The position numbers and the translations under genes are program-made. Source: a virus. Taken from it: DNA of 48,670 nucleotides. Shown one piece after another: positions 1 through 8,572 of the stretch (the stretch's first letter is position 1; each line of letters opens with the position of its first letter). Location of the stretch: IMG/VR virus record IMGVR_UViG_3300036859_000405, positions 1 to 48,670 of that record, one strand, 5' to 3'. The notes beneath the pieces are model-generated. The model saw only the letters and a list, made by a program, of their open reading frames with translations. It was not told the DNA's origin and made no database searches.

Positions 1-127
1 TGATCCTCACGCGGCTTCATCGCGATCAGGTCCGCGCTCGTCGGCGTGCTGTTCCCAGGATCCCCGTCCAAACCGATGCACGGCTTGATAGGCGGCCCAA
101 CTGATAAAGCCGGGGACGCCGCACGCT
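1..127. repeat. Terminal direct repeat, left copy
   Basis: Bases 1-127 are identical to 48544-48670. An exact overlap of this length at both contig ends is the usual sign of a circular or circularly permuted genome assembled from short reads, 127 being a common maximal assembly k-mer. It therefore more likely reflects assembly closure than a biological terminal repeat. It lies inside the 3' part of the DUF1353-like gene. Confidence 0.95.
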
Positions 128-417
128 GCGGACGCTTCGTGGTAGAGGCGGTCGGCGAGCGCTTTCGAGATGAGCGCTGTGGCGTAGTAGTAGTCATGGA
201 TCACCGCGGCGCGATTCGCTTTGTTGCTCTTCGGATAAATGCGCCACAGAAAGCGTGGCGAGGAGTTCAGATCGGTCACGAAGCCCGCCGGCACGATGTA
301 ATGCACGCCGGCTTTGGAGACGTACTCCAAGGGGGCGAGGAGGCGGAAATGCGTCCCGTCGCCCAAGTCGCGCATATCCAGCGGCGTGAGAAAGGCGCCG
401 TTTACTGGAGGGCGCAT
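7..417 (-). CDS. DUF1353-family phage protein
   Basis: A 136-residue protein that resembles the DUF1353 family (PF07087), common in phages and prophages near lysis and tail genes; its function is unknown. The recognisable core is a VPAGFVTDLNSSPRF segment at about residues 42-56, followed by an AAVIHDYYY segment at about 70-78, the pattern that defines the family. The length fits the family. The gene overlaps the end of the upstream 402-1067 gene by 16 bases and follows holin and endolysin, so it is expressed late. Its 3' part is duplicated at the other contig end only because of circular closure. The family call is from motif memory. Confidence 0.8.
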   Translation of the reverse strand: MRPPVNGAFLTPLDMRDLGDGTHFRLLAPLEYVSKAGVHYIVPAGFVTDLNSSPRFLWRIYPKSNKANRAAVIHDYYYATALISKALADRLYHEASAACGVPGFISWAAYQAVHRFGRGSWEQHADERGPDRDEAA

Positions 418-1067
418 GACGTACTGCGAATCCCAAAGAAGTGCGCGATACAGCGGGAGGGGATCACCCGCTGCTCCACCGCAAAAAGGCGCTTCTCTAA
501 CGCTTCCACTGCTTCTTTGACGTTGGCGTCCCCTTCGACGCGTTCGGCGGCTTCATTCGTAATTCGCGAATTGAGAACGTCGACCTGCTCTTTGATCTGC
601 TTTTGCAACGATTCGAGCGCCTGATAGATCGGCTCGAGGTCCACGGACAAATTAGGGGGGGTATTTGGCAGAGAATCTGTCCGGCTGTCCCCCGGATCAA
701 ACGCGGGCCGATAGAAGCGCGCCTCCGCCTCTTCTTCGCGCCACGTGGGGGCGTTCTGTCCGCCCGCGTCCCCAAGCACATCGACGCCATGCCCATCGGC
801 TTTGAGCAACCAATCGGCGGCATACTTATCGCCATTGATCGCACAGCCGTTTTGCCCCGGCGTTTTCCCGCCGAGGAGGCCGTAGCCTTCATGTCGCAAC
901 CGCCACGCGACTCTGATGACAATCTTGAAGGCCCCACAGGCCCCGGAGAGTTCTTCGCCCTTCGCCATGAGTTCCGACTTGACCAACGCGACGACGTCTT
1001 GATGCGATTGCGCGGAAGCCACACACGGGGCAATGAGGAACCATAAGAGGAGACATCCGAATTTCAC
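402..1067 (-). CDS. Secreted coiled-coil protein of the lysis region
   Basis: A 221-residue protein of unrecognised family. Residues 1-20 form a clear Sec signal peptide: Lys at position 2, a Leu/Phe/Trp-rich core, and an ASA-Q cleavage site. The middle is hydrophilic with several Trp and Cys. Residues 140-200 are charged and heptad-like, predicted coiled coil. The start overlaps the endolysin stop (ATGA), so it is translated together with holin and endolysin. A position right after the endolysin raises the possibility of a spanin-like role, but there is no lipobox and no C-terminal membrane anchor, so this is not supported directly. It may instead be an exported surface protein. Confidence 0.7.
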   Translation of the reverse strand: MKFGCLLLWFLIAPCVASAQSHQDVVALVKSELMAKGEELSGACGAFKIVIRVAWRLRHEGYGLLGGKTPGQNGCAINGDKYAADWLLKADGHGVDVLGDAGGQNAPTWREEEAEARFYRPAFDPGDSRTDSLPNTPPNLSVDLEPIYQALESLQKQIKEQVDVLNSRITNEAAERVEGDANVKEAVEALEKRLFAVEQRVIPSRCIAHFFGIRSTSCALQ

Positions 1068-1411
1068 TTGCGACCTCCATGAGCAATCGAGTAATGATTG
1101 CCATCGTTAAACCGGCCACCCCAGCAGCATGCATACTCTGCGGTGGAGAGCGCTTCCCACCATTCACCCAACGGCCGATGCGCCTCGGTCGTTGAGAGAT
1201 ATTTGCCGTCTTTGAACAAATTGAGATCGATCGCCAGCCGTGACGTGTGCAAACTGCCTTTAATGCCTTTGGCTAATTTGGCTAATCGGGCCGCTTCCTC
1301 TGGTGACCGGTACGTTTCCCCAAAGGTCAGTTCGTAGCCCTCGCGATAGGCCCGAAGAATCAGGCTCGCCACCAGTCGCGCGAAGACGGATTGCTTCTGG
1401 CGCAGGGTCAT
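1064..1411 (-). CDS. Endolysin, M15-family L-Ala-D-Glu/D-Ala carboxypeptidase-like
   Basis: A 115-residue single-domain peptidase that cuts the peptide stems of peptidoglycan to release progeny. It closely matches the phage T5 endolysin type (peptidase M15, VanY-like fold). The zinc ligands are visible as His55 and Asp62 in SLHTSRLAIDLNLF and His106 in GNHYSIAHGG; Asp103 is the likely catalytic acid. There is no signal peptide or cell-wall-binding domain, so release depends on a holin, and the adjacent small membrane protein gene fits that. Its start overlaps the stop of that gene (ATGA). M15 single-domain endolysins are typical of phages of Gram-negative hosts. Confidence 0.92.
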   Translation of the reverse strand: MTLRQKQSVFARLVASLILRAYREGYELTFGETYRSPEEAARLAKLAKGIKGSLHTSRLAIDLNLFKDGKYLSTTEAHRPLGEWWEALSTAEYACCWGGRFNDGNHYSIAHGGRK

Positions 1412-1584
1412 TCGTGATGCCCGTTGAGTTGATCCACTTTCAGTTCGATCCGGGTGAGCCGTCGCACGATCTCCTCATGGCGGACATCGTTGACGTTGAT
1501 GCGCCCTTCCAGGCGGGCCAGCCAGAAAATCGCCCCGACACTCGGGATCACAATCGCGGTCAGCGTGCCAAGGTCAATGGTCAT
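1408..1584 (-). CDS. Holin-like small membrane protein
   Basis: A 58-residue protein with one hydrophobic segment at about residues 6-24, followed by a charged, helical C-terminal tail. The start at 1584 was chosen over the upstream in-frame ATG codons because a good ribosome site (GAAGGG) stands seven bases ahead and the membrane segment begins just after it. It directly precedes the endolysin with an ATGA overlap, the usual holin position. Size and topology fit a small one-helix holin (class III or XhlA-like). XhlA-type haemolysin proteins have the reverse order (charged N-terminus, C-terminal helix), so the exact class is open. Confidence 0.65.
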   Translation of the reverse strand: MTIDLGTLTAIVIPSVGAIFWLARLEGRINVNDVRHEEIVRRLTRIELKVDQLNGHHE

Positions 1585-1603
1585 GTGATACCCTTCTGCC
1601 CGT

Positions 1604-1714
1604 ATGGACGAAGACAACATTCGCAACATCGTCGACCGCCAGATCGTGCGGGCCATCGTGTACATTGCGCTGGCCATCGCATTCGGCTGGCTTATTGCTC
1701 GCCTTGCAACCTAG
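1604..1714 (+). CDS. Possible small membrane protein on the plus strand
   Basis: A 36-residue open frame running against all neighbours. It has a charged N-terminus (MDEDNIRNIVDRQ) and a clean hydrophobic segment, residues 18-32 (IVYIALAIAFGWLIA), as in single-pass membrane peptides. It fills the 107-base gap between the holin-like gene and the next gene and overlaps the latter's 3' end by 23 bases. No ribosome site or promoter is evident, which argues against it. It could be an antisense lysis regulator or a chance frame. Confidence 0.3.
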   Translation: MDEDNIRNIVDRQIVRAIVYIALAIAFGWLIARLAT

Positions 1715-2906
1715 CCAGAATCGCCGCCCGAATTAGGTTCTCGGGCAAGCGTGCGCGACCGGTGCGATCCATCAGCAACGCCGCGCGCGACAAGTTCCCA
1801 GGGGCCGTCAGCCCTGCCGTGAGTGCCGCACTTCCTAGACCCGTCTTTGCATCACCAGACGTAAAGCCAGTTGTGGCGCCGGCTGCGACTGGGACTATCA
1901 ATCGCGACAACATGTGATTGCGTGTCTCGGCGTCCTCAAGTGCCTGCGTCAACCCGCCAAGGGCTTGCGACCGTTGATTGATTGGGCCGACGGCTGGGAC
2001 TCGGGTTTCAATGGCGCTCTTGAGCCCGCGCGCCGTTGCTAAGTCCAGTTCGGCATTGACACCAGCGACTTGCCCGCCCCGCTCCTCCGCGCGAAACGCC
2101 TTATCGGCGGACTTCTGCGCGGTGCGCTTCAGGGTTTGTGCCTCAGAGAGCGGAATCCCCTGTTTGTTTTTTAGATGAATGGCTTTCGCGCGTGACGCGA
2201 TGGCGCCAGTGTCATCCACTTGGCCAAGGCGCGCTCGCTTCCCCGCCTCTCCAGCCACGTCTTTGAACCCGCTGACGACTTCATTCGTCGCAATGGGTGA
2301 GGCGCCCGCCTGCTCCGCTTGGGCAATGACTGCATCCGCTTGATTCGTAGAACGCGTGAGCAAGCGGCCCGCCTTCTCAGTACCGCGGGGCGAGACGGCG
2401 ATCCCCTCATTAATTGCGGTGCGGGCCATTGCGGGATATTCACGTCGCAGCGCTTTCGCTGCCCCTAAACCGAAGTTGTAAATGGGCTCCGCCACTGTTC
2501 GTAATCCCGCACTGATGAGGCGCCCGCCCCCTTCGGCGCCTGCTTGGATCGCACCTTCTGTCCCAGCTCGGGAGATTTGCTCTCGAAAACTGGTCGGGGT
2601 ATCAGCACTCCCACGCGCCGCGTTCGCGATCTGGCGCAAGAATTCTCCACCTGTCCCGCCGACTGCCGCGCCTGCCACGCCCACCGGATTCCATTTGCCG
2701 GCCCCCACTAAGGAGCCAAGAAACCCGCCGGCTGTCGGGAGCGCATCAATTGCGGTATCCGTCCACGTTCGTGCAGGCGCTTGTGGGGCGGCCGGACTTG
2801 AGGGCGGCGCGTTGATCGCGCTGAGCACCTCTTGTTCTGATGGTGGCTGTGCCGCTTCCACGGTGACCATGCGCCCATCGCTGAGTTTGATGCGGTACTT
2901 GGGCAT
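1692..2906 (-). CDS. Probable virion or ejection protein, Gly/Ala-rich
   Basis: A 404-residue protein of unrecognised family. The N-terminus (about 1-20) resembles a small beta module with a KLSDGRMVTVEA pattern found at the start of many phage internal proteins. Residues 50-100 are rich in Gly and Ala with weakly hydrophobic stretches, followed by a long helical region with many Ala, Arg and Gln residues, and another Gly/Thr/Ala-rich segment near 335-375. It overlaps the next upstream structural gene (ATG/stop at 2906). Amphipathic Ala/Gly-rich proteins encoded after the tail genes of short-tailed phages are often ejected into the cell. That role is inferred from position and composition only. 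Confidence 0.6.
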   Translation of the reverse strand: MPKYRIKLSDGRMVTVEAAQPPSEQEVLSAINAPPSSPAAPQAPARTWTDTAIDALPTAGGFLGSLVGAGKWNPVGVAGAAVGGTGGEFLRQIANAARGSADTPTSFREQISRAGTEGAIQAGAEGGGRLISAGLRTVAEPIYNFGLGAAKALRREYPAMARTAINEGIAVSPRGTEKAGRLLTRSTNQADAVIAQAEQAGASPIATNEVVSGFKDVAGEAGKRARLGQVDDTGAIASRAKAIHLKNKQGIPLSEAQTLKRTAQKSADKAFRAEERGGQVAGVNAELDLATARGLKSAIETRVPAVGPINQRSQALGGLTQALEDAETRNHMLSRLIVPVAAGATTGFTSGDAKTGLGSAALTAGLTAPGNLSRAALLMDRTGRARLPENLIRAAILARLQGEQ

Positions 2907-3835
2907 TACGGCACTTCCTCAATCGAGAGCACTGTGATCCCCGTTCCTGCCCCTGACTTGCCAATAGCAATCGGCGGCAGTCCTTTCGCGGTCAGCGCCG
3001 AATTAATCAATTGCTCAAGCTGTTGAAATTTCAGCGTGGCTTCCTCTCGCGTGGAGCCCAGATCTGGAATCAGCGAGACGGCCCGCTGAATATCCTGATT
3101 CGTCAACACGCCCACTTCGCCTAATGCTCGTGAGAGTCGAATCGCATTCGCGGCACGTGTGTCTCTGAACACCTTCGCCCGTGGATCGAGACCCACGGCA
3201 CCCATGCCCGTGCGTAAGGCACCGCTGACACGAGCTGCAGGACCGGCCTGCGTGTTGATGGTGTCGGAGAATTTTTTGATTTCGGTCATCGCATTACCGA
3301 CCGATTTCATCGCATCGGCTTGCGTGCGCAACGCGGCCGGTGGCGGGGGCTGTGCTCCGACCGCTTGACTGCGTGGCATATAGACAATGCGCCCGTCAGG
3401 TAACTGCACTTGATGAAGCGGCTCCGTAGTGGAACGGATACCGGCCACGCGTGCCTCTTGATTGCCGCGTGCTTGGATCTGACTAAGTTCGTTTTGATGC
3501 CGCTTCTCTTCCATCAGCCCTTGCTGTGCACGGGCATCGGCTTCGCGCAGCGGCGCCCCGAGTCGATAGCCGGTCTGCGATTGCAGATCCGCGAGTTGTG
3601 CCCCGCGCATCGGCGCGGCCTCGGTGTACTCGCGCTGCTTCTGGCCGAATTCACTGCGGCTCAGATCCAAGCGCCCGCCTTCTAACTGCAGGCCGCGATC
3701 GGTCTGGCCGAGCTTCCGGCCCTCAACCTCGCGCTTGTAGATTTCTTGTTCCGCGGCGAGCCGTTCGGCGATCAGTTGCCGCAGCGCGTCATCCGCGCCA
3801 GCGGCTCCACCGTATTGGGCGAATCGTTGTGGCAT
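2906..3835 (-). CDS. Probable internal virion protein, helical
   Basis: A 309-residue, strongly hydrophilic and helical protein. Residues 18-130 are rich in Glu, Arg, Gln and Leu and look like coiled coil. A QLPDGRIVYMPRSQA segment near 145-160 resembles a small beta hairpin. The C-terminal half carries further helices (TNQDIQRAVSLIPDLGSTREEA). No family is recognised with certainty, though this layout is common in internal or ejection proteins of podovirus-like phages. It lies in a block of five tightly packed genes between the collar-fibre gene and holin, consistent with a virion role. Confidence 0.6.
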   Translation of the reverse strand: MPQRFAQYGGAAGADDALRQLIAERLAAEQEIYKREVEGRKLGQTDRGLQLEGGRLDLSRSEFGQKQREYTEAAPMRGAQLADLQSQTGYRLGAPLREADARAQQGLMEEKRHQNELSQIQARGNQEARVAGIRSTTEPLHQVQLPDGRIVYMPRSQAVGAQPPPPAALRTQADAMKSVGNAMTEIKKFSDTINTQAGPAARVSGALRTGMGAVGLDPRAKVFRDTRAANAIRLSRALGEVGVLTNQDIQRAVSLIPDLGSTREEATLKFQQLEQLINSALTAKGLPPIAIGKSGAGTGITVLSIEEVP

Positions 3836-3837
3836 GG

Positions 3838-4440
3838 TTAGAACCTAATGTTGGGTAACTGCACCCGGCCGACGTTGTTATACGGAGGGGTGGCCGTTGG
3901 TCTCGTCGCGGGTTGTCGCCGCTTCCATTCGTTGTACGCATCCAACGCGGTGCCGGCCAAACCCAATGAATTGAGAAACGAATCCGTCTTGCCCGGTTGC
4001 GGCAGCGTGGACGCTTGCAGCGGCGCGGAGGGTTGCAAGGCGCCCTGTCGCATCCGCGCGATCGTGTCCGGACTAATGCGGGCACCAGACAGAAATTTCT
4101 GCGCACGCGGATCGCTCGGCGCCTTCCGACTGGAAAGCAGATCTGTCCCGATCAATTGGCGGTTGCGATCAATCCCGGACTGCCGATTGAAGTTCGCGAA
4201 GTCCAACCGATTGCGGTCGTTGATCAGGTTGTAGTCGGCTTGCGCCCCCCGATCTGCCGCGCGTTGGCCCGCCGCGCCACGGGCGAGCGTGCCGCCGAGG
4301 CTCGCGCCCAGCCCAATCGCCGTGGCGGCGTTTTTCCCCAGCCCGAGCGTAGTGAGCAACGAACTGCCACCCGTGAACGGGGTCGCGGCAATCCCCCCGA
4401 TCAGCGGTCCCCATTTCGCAAGGCCCGACCAGAAACCCAT
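3838..4440 (-). CDS. Probable ejection or virion protein with N-terminal hydrophobic region
   Basis: A 200-residue protein. Residues 1-60 alternate Gly/Ala/Leu-rich hydrophobic patches (GPLIGGIAATPFTGGSSLLT and TAIGLGASLGGTLARG), a pattern of membrane-inserting ejection proteins. The rest is polar, with Asn/Arg/Gln-rich helices at about 66-105 and a Pro-rich tail. Start and stop are joined to the neighbours (overlap at 4440), so it is co-translated with the 336-residue protein upstream. No family is recognised. The ejection role is inferred from composition and place. Confidence 0.6.
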   Translation of the reverse strand: MGFWSGLAKWGPLIGGIAATPFTGGSSLLTTLGLGKNAATAIGLGASLGGTLARGAAGQRAADRGAQADYNLINDRNRLDFANFNRQSGIDRNRQLIGTDLLSSRKAPSDPRAQKFLSGARISPDTIARMRQGALQPSAPLQASTLPQPGKTDSFLNSLGLAGTALDAYNEWKRRQPATRPTATPPYNNVGRVQLPNIRF

Positions 4441-5450
4441 TACGCGCCTTCCTCTCTATCGAGGTTGATGCCCATCGACGCTAAAATTGCGTCGCGATAT
4501 AAGTCGTCTTCGTAATCCCGCCCCTGCCGATAGCCCAGCGTGTCGTCGAACTCGTACCGGCGCTGCCCCAAGTTCGCCCGCCCCAGTTCGTCATCCATTT
4601 CGGCAATCGCCAATTGGAGCTCGCGCGCACTCTCGGCATCGCCGGAGTCCACCGCCAGGCGCAATAAACTCTGCAACTCCGCGCGGCGTTGTCGGACGTC
4701 ATCCCCGACCAAGTCGGCGTCATACGCGGCGATGTCTTGCCCCGCTTGTTCGCGAATACCTTGGATGTCGGTATTGAACGACCCCGATCCTTGGCCCCCC
4801 AAATTCAAGCCTTCAAAGGCCGCCCGTTCGGCGGCTTGCGCACGTTCCTGCGCCGCGCCCCGTTCACGACTCACGCGATACGCGTCACTCTGCCCTTTCA
4901 ATGCGGGATCCCCAATCCCGACCGGCTGTTGCAGTTGGCTGAGTCGATCGAGCAAGATCTGCCGAATCTGCTGCTGAAAGGCGGACCCTCCGCTACTGGT
5001 GCCCGCTGCGCCGGCCCTGCCCCCGCTGCGACCGCTCCCGTCACCGGCATAGGGTTGAATGGCCCCGCCGAGCGCGGCTTGATGGCCCGCCCCAGTCCAT
5101 TCCGCAGAATTGCGCCCGCCTTTATCGCCGACTAAATCGAGCACTTCGCCGGTCGGGAAGCGATACGCGCCGCTCTGATTCCCCGACACGCCCGTGACGC
5201 CGGTGGCAAAACTGGGGTTGTCGCGAATGAAGCGATCGACATCCCCGCCGTAACGGCCGCCTTGGCTCATCCAACTGTTGCGGAACTGCGTCCGATCAAA
5301 CGCGCCCGAAGGCTCCGCGCCAATGCCGCGCTGGGCGCTGGCCTGAATGGCCCCTGGATCGCGCGGCGGGCCGACAGGGCCATCTTCGAGGCCGTCTTCA
5401 ATCCGTCGGCGATAGGGGTCGTCCTCGTCGAAGTCGTCATATCTCGCCAT
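4440..5450 (-). CDS. Structural or internal virion protein
   Basis: A 336-residue polar protein with a very acidic N-terminus (ARYDDFDEDDPYRRR). A Gly/Ser/Ala-rich linker lies near 130-155 (SGRSGGRAGAAGTSSGG) and a helical, Gln- and Arg-rich C-terminal half follows. That half includes LDRLSQLQQPVGIGDPALKG, a segment seen in internal proteins next to tail genes of other phages. It overlaps both neighbours by one base. No enzymatic motif is seen. Function is unknown; a virion location is likely from the operon. Confidence 0.6.
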   Translation of the reverse strand: MARYDDFDEDDPYRRRIEDGLEDGPVGPPRDPGAIQASAQRGIGAEPSGAFDRTQFRNSWMSQGGRYGGDVDRFIRDNPSFATGVTGVSGNQSGAYRFPTGEVLDLVGDKGGRNSAEWTGAGHQAALGGAIQPYAGDGSGRSGGRAGAAGTSSGGSAFQQQIRQILLDRLSQLQQPVGIGDPALKGQSDAYRVSRERGAAQERAQAAERAAFEGLNLGGQGSGSFNTDIQGIREQAGQDIAAYDADLVGDDVRQRRAELQSLLRLAVDSGDAESARELQLAIAEMDDELGRANLGQRRYEFDDTLGYRQGRDYEDDLYRDAILASMGINLDREEGA

Positions 5451-5902
5451 TAGTCGTCCTTTCGCATGGCGCGTAACACCGCATCGCGGTATGCGGCACT
5501 ACTGCTCCCACGCGGTCGTGAAACGTTCTCGCCCGCTAATCCAATGCGTTCGGCGGCGTGCATGCTCGTCAGCACGCGGCCCAGTTTCGGCCACGTTTTT
5601 TCCAACACGCGCGCAATCGCGAGTTCGCCGAGTCCAGTCCCAGCTACTGCTAACCCTGTGGCCCACGGCTTCCCGCGTAACCCGCGATAAAGCGGGTTGT
5701 CTTCCCGTCCCCCACGAGACAAGAAGTGCGCGGTCGAGGCGCCATCCGCGATCGATCCCAGGACCGAGAGCCACGTCGGATTCAACGGCCCCGACGGCAT
5801 CTGTGGCGGCAAGCCGAGATCGAGGACGGGCGGTGGGGCAACGGCGGTCGCCATCATGCGGCGCGTGATCTCCTCCACGAGTCCGCGATCGGGATCGGCC
5901 AT
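5450..5902 (-). CDS. Small late protein with hydrophobic helices
   Basis: A 150-residue protein with two moderately hydrophobic stretches (LSVLGSIADGASTAHFL near 44-60 and ATGLAVAGTGLGELAIARVL near 80-100) separated by a short polar loop, perhaps two membrane-associated helices. The N-terminus is polar and Pro-rich. The gene begins one base after the collar-fibre gene stop and ends in overlap with the next gene, so it belongs to the tail/ejection transcript. No family is recognised; it may be an ejection component. Confidence 0.55.
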   Translation of the reverse strand: MADPDRGLVEEITRRMMATAVAPPPVLDLGLPPQMPSGPLNPTWLSVLGSIADGASTAHFLSRGGREDNPLYRGLRGKPWATGLAVAGTGLGELAIARVLEKTWPKLGRVLTSMHAAERIGLAGENVSRPRGSSSAAYRDAVLRAMRKDD

Positions 5903-6571
5903 TTACGTCTTGATGACATAGTTGACCGCTAAAAACGGCGGGTTGTCCGTATCCATGGTTAAGGTACCGGCGCCGTGGTTGTGTGCGCTGCCGCTTCCGC
6001 TGGTCCCCGTCACTTGATGCTTGTGATCGCTTTGTTGCACTTCGTTGACGCCTGCGCCCGCTGCCACCGTCACGCCGGTTAAGTTCGAATCGTCAGAGAG
6101 AAAATCGATGCTGTGCGTGTGGCTGGATTCATTCGCGGTGCTGCCCGAAATGGCATGGCTGTGATCCATCGATCCGCCCGTGCCCGCCAAGGTCGATCCG
6201 GTGCCGCTCGTCGCTTTGCCGAGGGGAAACCGCCCGCGTAAGTCGGGCACGTTGAACGTCGTGCTGCCATCCCCCGACCCGTAGGTCGTGCCTAGCAACG
6301 TAAACAAGTTGACATAGGTCGTCCGGCTCACCTGCGCCCCATCACACAACAAGTACCCCGTCGGTGCGGTACTGGTCGGCCACGGCGAGATCATCCCTGT
6401 CGGCACGGTGGGCAAACTCGCGACTCCTTCCGTCAGTTCGTTCAAGCGTTCCGCCGCGTTGATGCCATCCACGCCACCCGCCCAGGTTTGAATCGCCGCA
6501 ATCAGATCGTCTAAGGCGGCAACCACTTTCGCCGGCAGGCCACTGGGATCGAACCCGATTTGCAAGCCCAT
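5903..6571 (-). CDS. Tail collar-domain fibre protein
   Basis: A 222-residue receptor-binding or fibre protein. Residues 60-118 match the phage tail collar domain (PF07484): PTGYLLCDGAQVSR, then a TYGSGDGSTTFNVPDLRGRF core. Downstream are four HxH motifs (HSH, HTH, HKH, HNH) spaced through residues 135-208, in the style of the metal-coordinating distal rod of T4 gp12. The C-terminal PPFLAVNYVIKT is the typical collar-fibre ending. It stands directly after the 666-residue nozzle-like gene. Likely function: distal tail tip and host contact. Confidence 0.85.
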   Translation of the reverse strand: MGLQIGFDPSGLPAKVVAALDDLIAAIQTWAGGVDGINAAERLNELTEGVASLPTVPTGMISPWPTSTAPTGYLLCDGAQVSRTTYVNLFTLLGTTYGSGDGSTTFNVPDLRGRFPLGKATSGTGSTLAGTGGSMDHSHAISGSTANESSHTHSIDFLSDDSNLTGVTVAAGAGVNEVQQSDHKHQVTGTSGSGSAHNHGAGTLTMDTDNPPFLAVNYVIKT

Positions 6572-8572
6572 TTAGCGCGTCTCCTGCGGGATCACCGGGG
6601 CGATCATTGCGTCCACGGTCCAGACTTCTGTATTCGCCGCACTGTCCCCAATGGTGAGTTGAATCACGTCCGCTTCACCCATTTCGGAGCCTTCGACTTT
6701 TTTCACAACCCGCGTTTCACTGGCGGCCGGGGCGAGGCTCACCCCATGTGCGCGGGTCTCACGGCCAAAGTCCCGCTCAATCGTCACCGTGACATCGCTG
6801 CCCGCCGTCGCTTTGCCGATCAGCGTCGATTCGGCGAGGCCCACTTTGCGCATCAGATCCCCCGTCGTCAGTAAGGGGCGCGTCGTGGCATATGCTTGAA
6901 AATTCGTGCCGTTATCGGTGGTATCCGTGGTATCGCATTTGAGAATCACGGTGCCGCTCGAGCGCCCGATATGCGGCTTCAAATCCCGCGACATGGACGC
7001 CCCGAGCGTGTTGCTGAAGAGGCACGAACAGCGCGCCCCGGCCGAGTCGCTGGTATGCTTGGCCCACCCGCCGCGGATCTGTCCATTGACATCCGGAAAT
7101 CCGCGCTGCACGTCCAGCATCATCTTGGTGTCGGGATCGTTGGAGGCACCCGTGGCAATCCAGAGCCACCATTGATGTAGATCGGGGTAATAGGTGGAAT
7201 GCGCGACGAGGGTGGAGGCACCGAGATTCATCGTGCGCCAGATGTCTTCGTTGTCCCGCCCTAAGTACTGCACCTCGCCATTGATGGTCACGCGATAAGG
7301 GCCGCGATGACTCAGGAAGTAGAGCGCCGCATCCCCGTGTTGGTCTTCCCCGAGCGCCAGGGTTTTGTGTGCGATGCACCCCACGTCGTTGCGCACTTTG
7401 CGCGGCAGATAGGGCGTGGTCACATCGCCGGTCGGGCGCAGCTTCCACACTTGGCGATACTTGAACCACCACGGCACACCATTGAGGGGGCCGCCACCGC
7501 CCGTCAGCGCGCCCCCATCGTTTTCGTTGAGATCGACCCAGTTTTTCTGTGTCGTTTGATTGGGGACGCGCTCGTCGTCGCCCTTGTCGGCACTCCCCAA
7601 CACGGGCGTAAACCAGATCCGCGAGTTCTTGCCGCTACTATCGGCCCCCGCGCTTTCCCAGGCTCCGCCGCCTAAGAGGCGGTTGCCATCGGTCATCAGA
7701 AATTTCACGGACGGGAAGCGGCTGTGCATCCCGACGGCATCGCTCACCGGCTGCGCTTCGTTTTGCGCCGCAGTGTAGGAGTCATCATCCGTCGTGGTCG
7801 CAATCGCGACCGGACTGGGTTCGACCGTGCTCCCGGTCCCGAAGAGCCGATACCACGTGGTGTTGTCTGAAGAGCGTTCAATCTCCCAATGGGTTTCTCC
7901 TTCGCCCGCCACGGTCGGTTGCGTAATGCGGGCCGCGGTTCCGGTTCCCGAGGGCGTAAAACTTACTGACGCGCCTGGTTCCGACCGCCGGATGATCGTG
8001 GTGCCACTCAGTTGGAGCCAGCGCACGCGGTAATAGCGCAAGACGGCGGCATAGGCGCCCGCTCCGACATTCGCCACTGTGGGGGCGGCGGGCGTCGCAA
8101 AACTCACCCGGCGCACGCGCGGCGAACCCAGCGTCGGGTCATACACATGCAACCGATCCACGGTGGAGTCATAGGCAAAGAACCGTTTGCCGTTCAGCGC
8201 CACCCCGACAATCTCCTGCGGCTTGCTGCTTACCGCATCGTCCACCGTCACATTGGCCCAACTCGTGCCCCCGGTGAGGCGTTTCCAAATCGGTGTCGCG
8301 GCGCCATCGATGCCCCACAATTCGGCGGCCGTTTCATCGTTGCCTGGCACATGCCGTTCAAGAGTCTGCATTCCCAAACTAAAGGCCGTGCCGCCGGTTT
8401 GGCTCACCGCGATACTGCCCCCGCGCTTGTGCGCGAGCGTGGCATCTTTCCAGTCGATATTCAGTGCTTCCGTACACTGATTGAACGGCAGCGCCATGGG
8501 CGGATCGGTCCCGTTGCGCCCCCCGCGCAGATCCGCAATCACGATCGGTTTCAGATCACTTTGTTTCATCAA
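6572..8572 (-). CDS. Tail nozzle/tubular B-like structural protein
   Basis: A 666-residue, beta-rich protein. The N-terminus (ADLRGGRNGTDPPMALPFNQ, then alternating strands) matches large tail-tube or nozzle proteins of short-tailed phages, which form a beta-propeller-like ring at the end of the tail. It overlaps the adaptor-like gene by four bases and is followed at once by the collar fibre, the normal order adaptor, nozzle, fibre. No catalytic motif is seen. The nozzle assignment rests on N-terminal pattern, size and gene order; homology at family level was not tested. Confidence 0.65.
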   Translation of the reverse strand: MMKQSDLKPIVIADLRGGRNGTDPPMALPFNQCTEALNIDWKDATLAHKRGGSIAVSQTGGTAFSLGMQTLERHVPGNDETAAELWGIDGAATPIWKRLTGGTSWANVTVDDAVSSKPQEIVGVALNGKRFFAYDSTVDRLHVYDPTLGSPRVRRVSFATPAAPTVANVGAGAYAAVLRYYRVRWLQLSGTTIIRRSEPGASVSFTPSGTGTAARITQPTVAGEGETHWEIERSSDNTTWYRLFGTGSTVEPSPVAIATTTDDDSYTAAQNEAQPVSDAVGMHSRFPSVKFLMTDGNRLLGGGAWESAGADSSGKNSRIWFTPVLGSADKGDDERVPNQTTQKNWVDLNENDGGALTGGGGPLNGVPWWFKYRQVWKLRPTGDVTTPYLPRKVRNDVGCIAHKTLALGEDQHGDAALYFLSHRGPYRVTINGEVQYLGRDNEDIWRTMNLGASTLVAHSTYYPDLHQWWLWIATGASNDPDTKMMLDVQRGFPDVNGQIRGGWAKHTSDSAGARCSCLFSNTLGASMSRDLKPHIGRSSGTVILKCDTTDTTDNGTNFQAYATTRPLLTTGDLMRKVGLAESTLIGKATAGSDVTVTIERDFGRETRAHGVSLAPAASETRVVKKVEGSEMGEADVIQLTIGDSAANTEVWTVDAMIAPVIPQETR

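Noticed and set aside
402-1067. Spanin assignment for the protein after the endolysin
   Set aside because: It has a signal peptide but no lipobox and no C-terminal membrane anchor.
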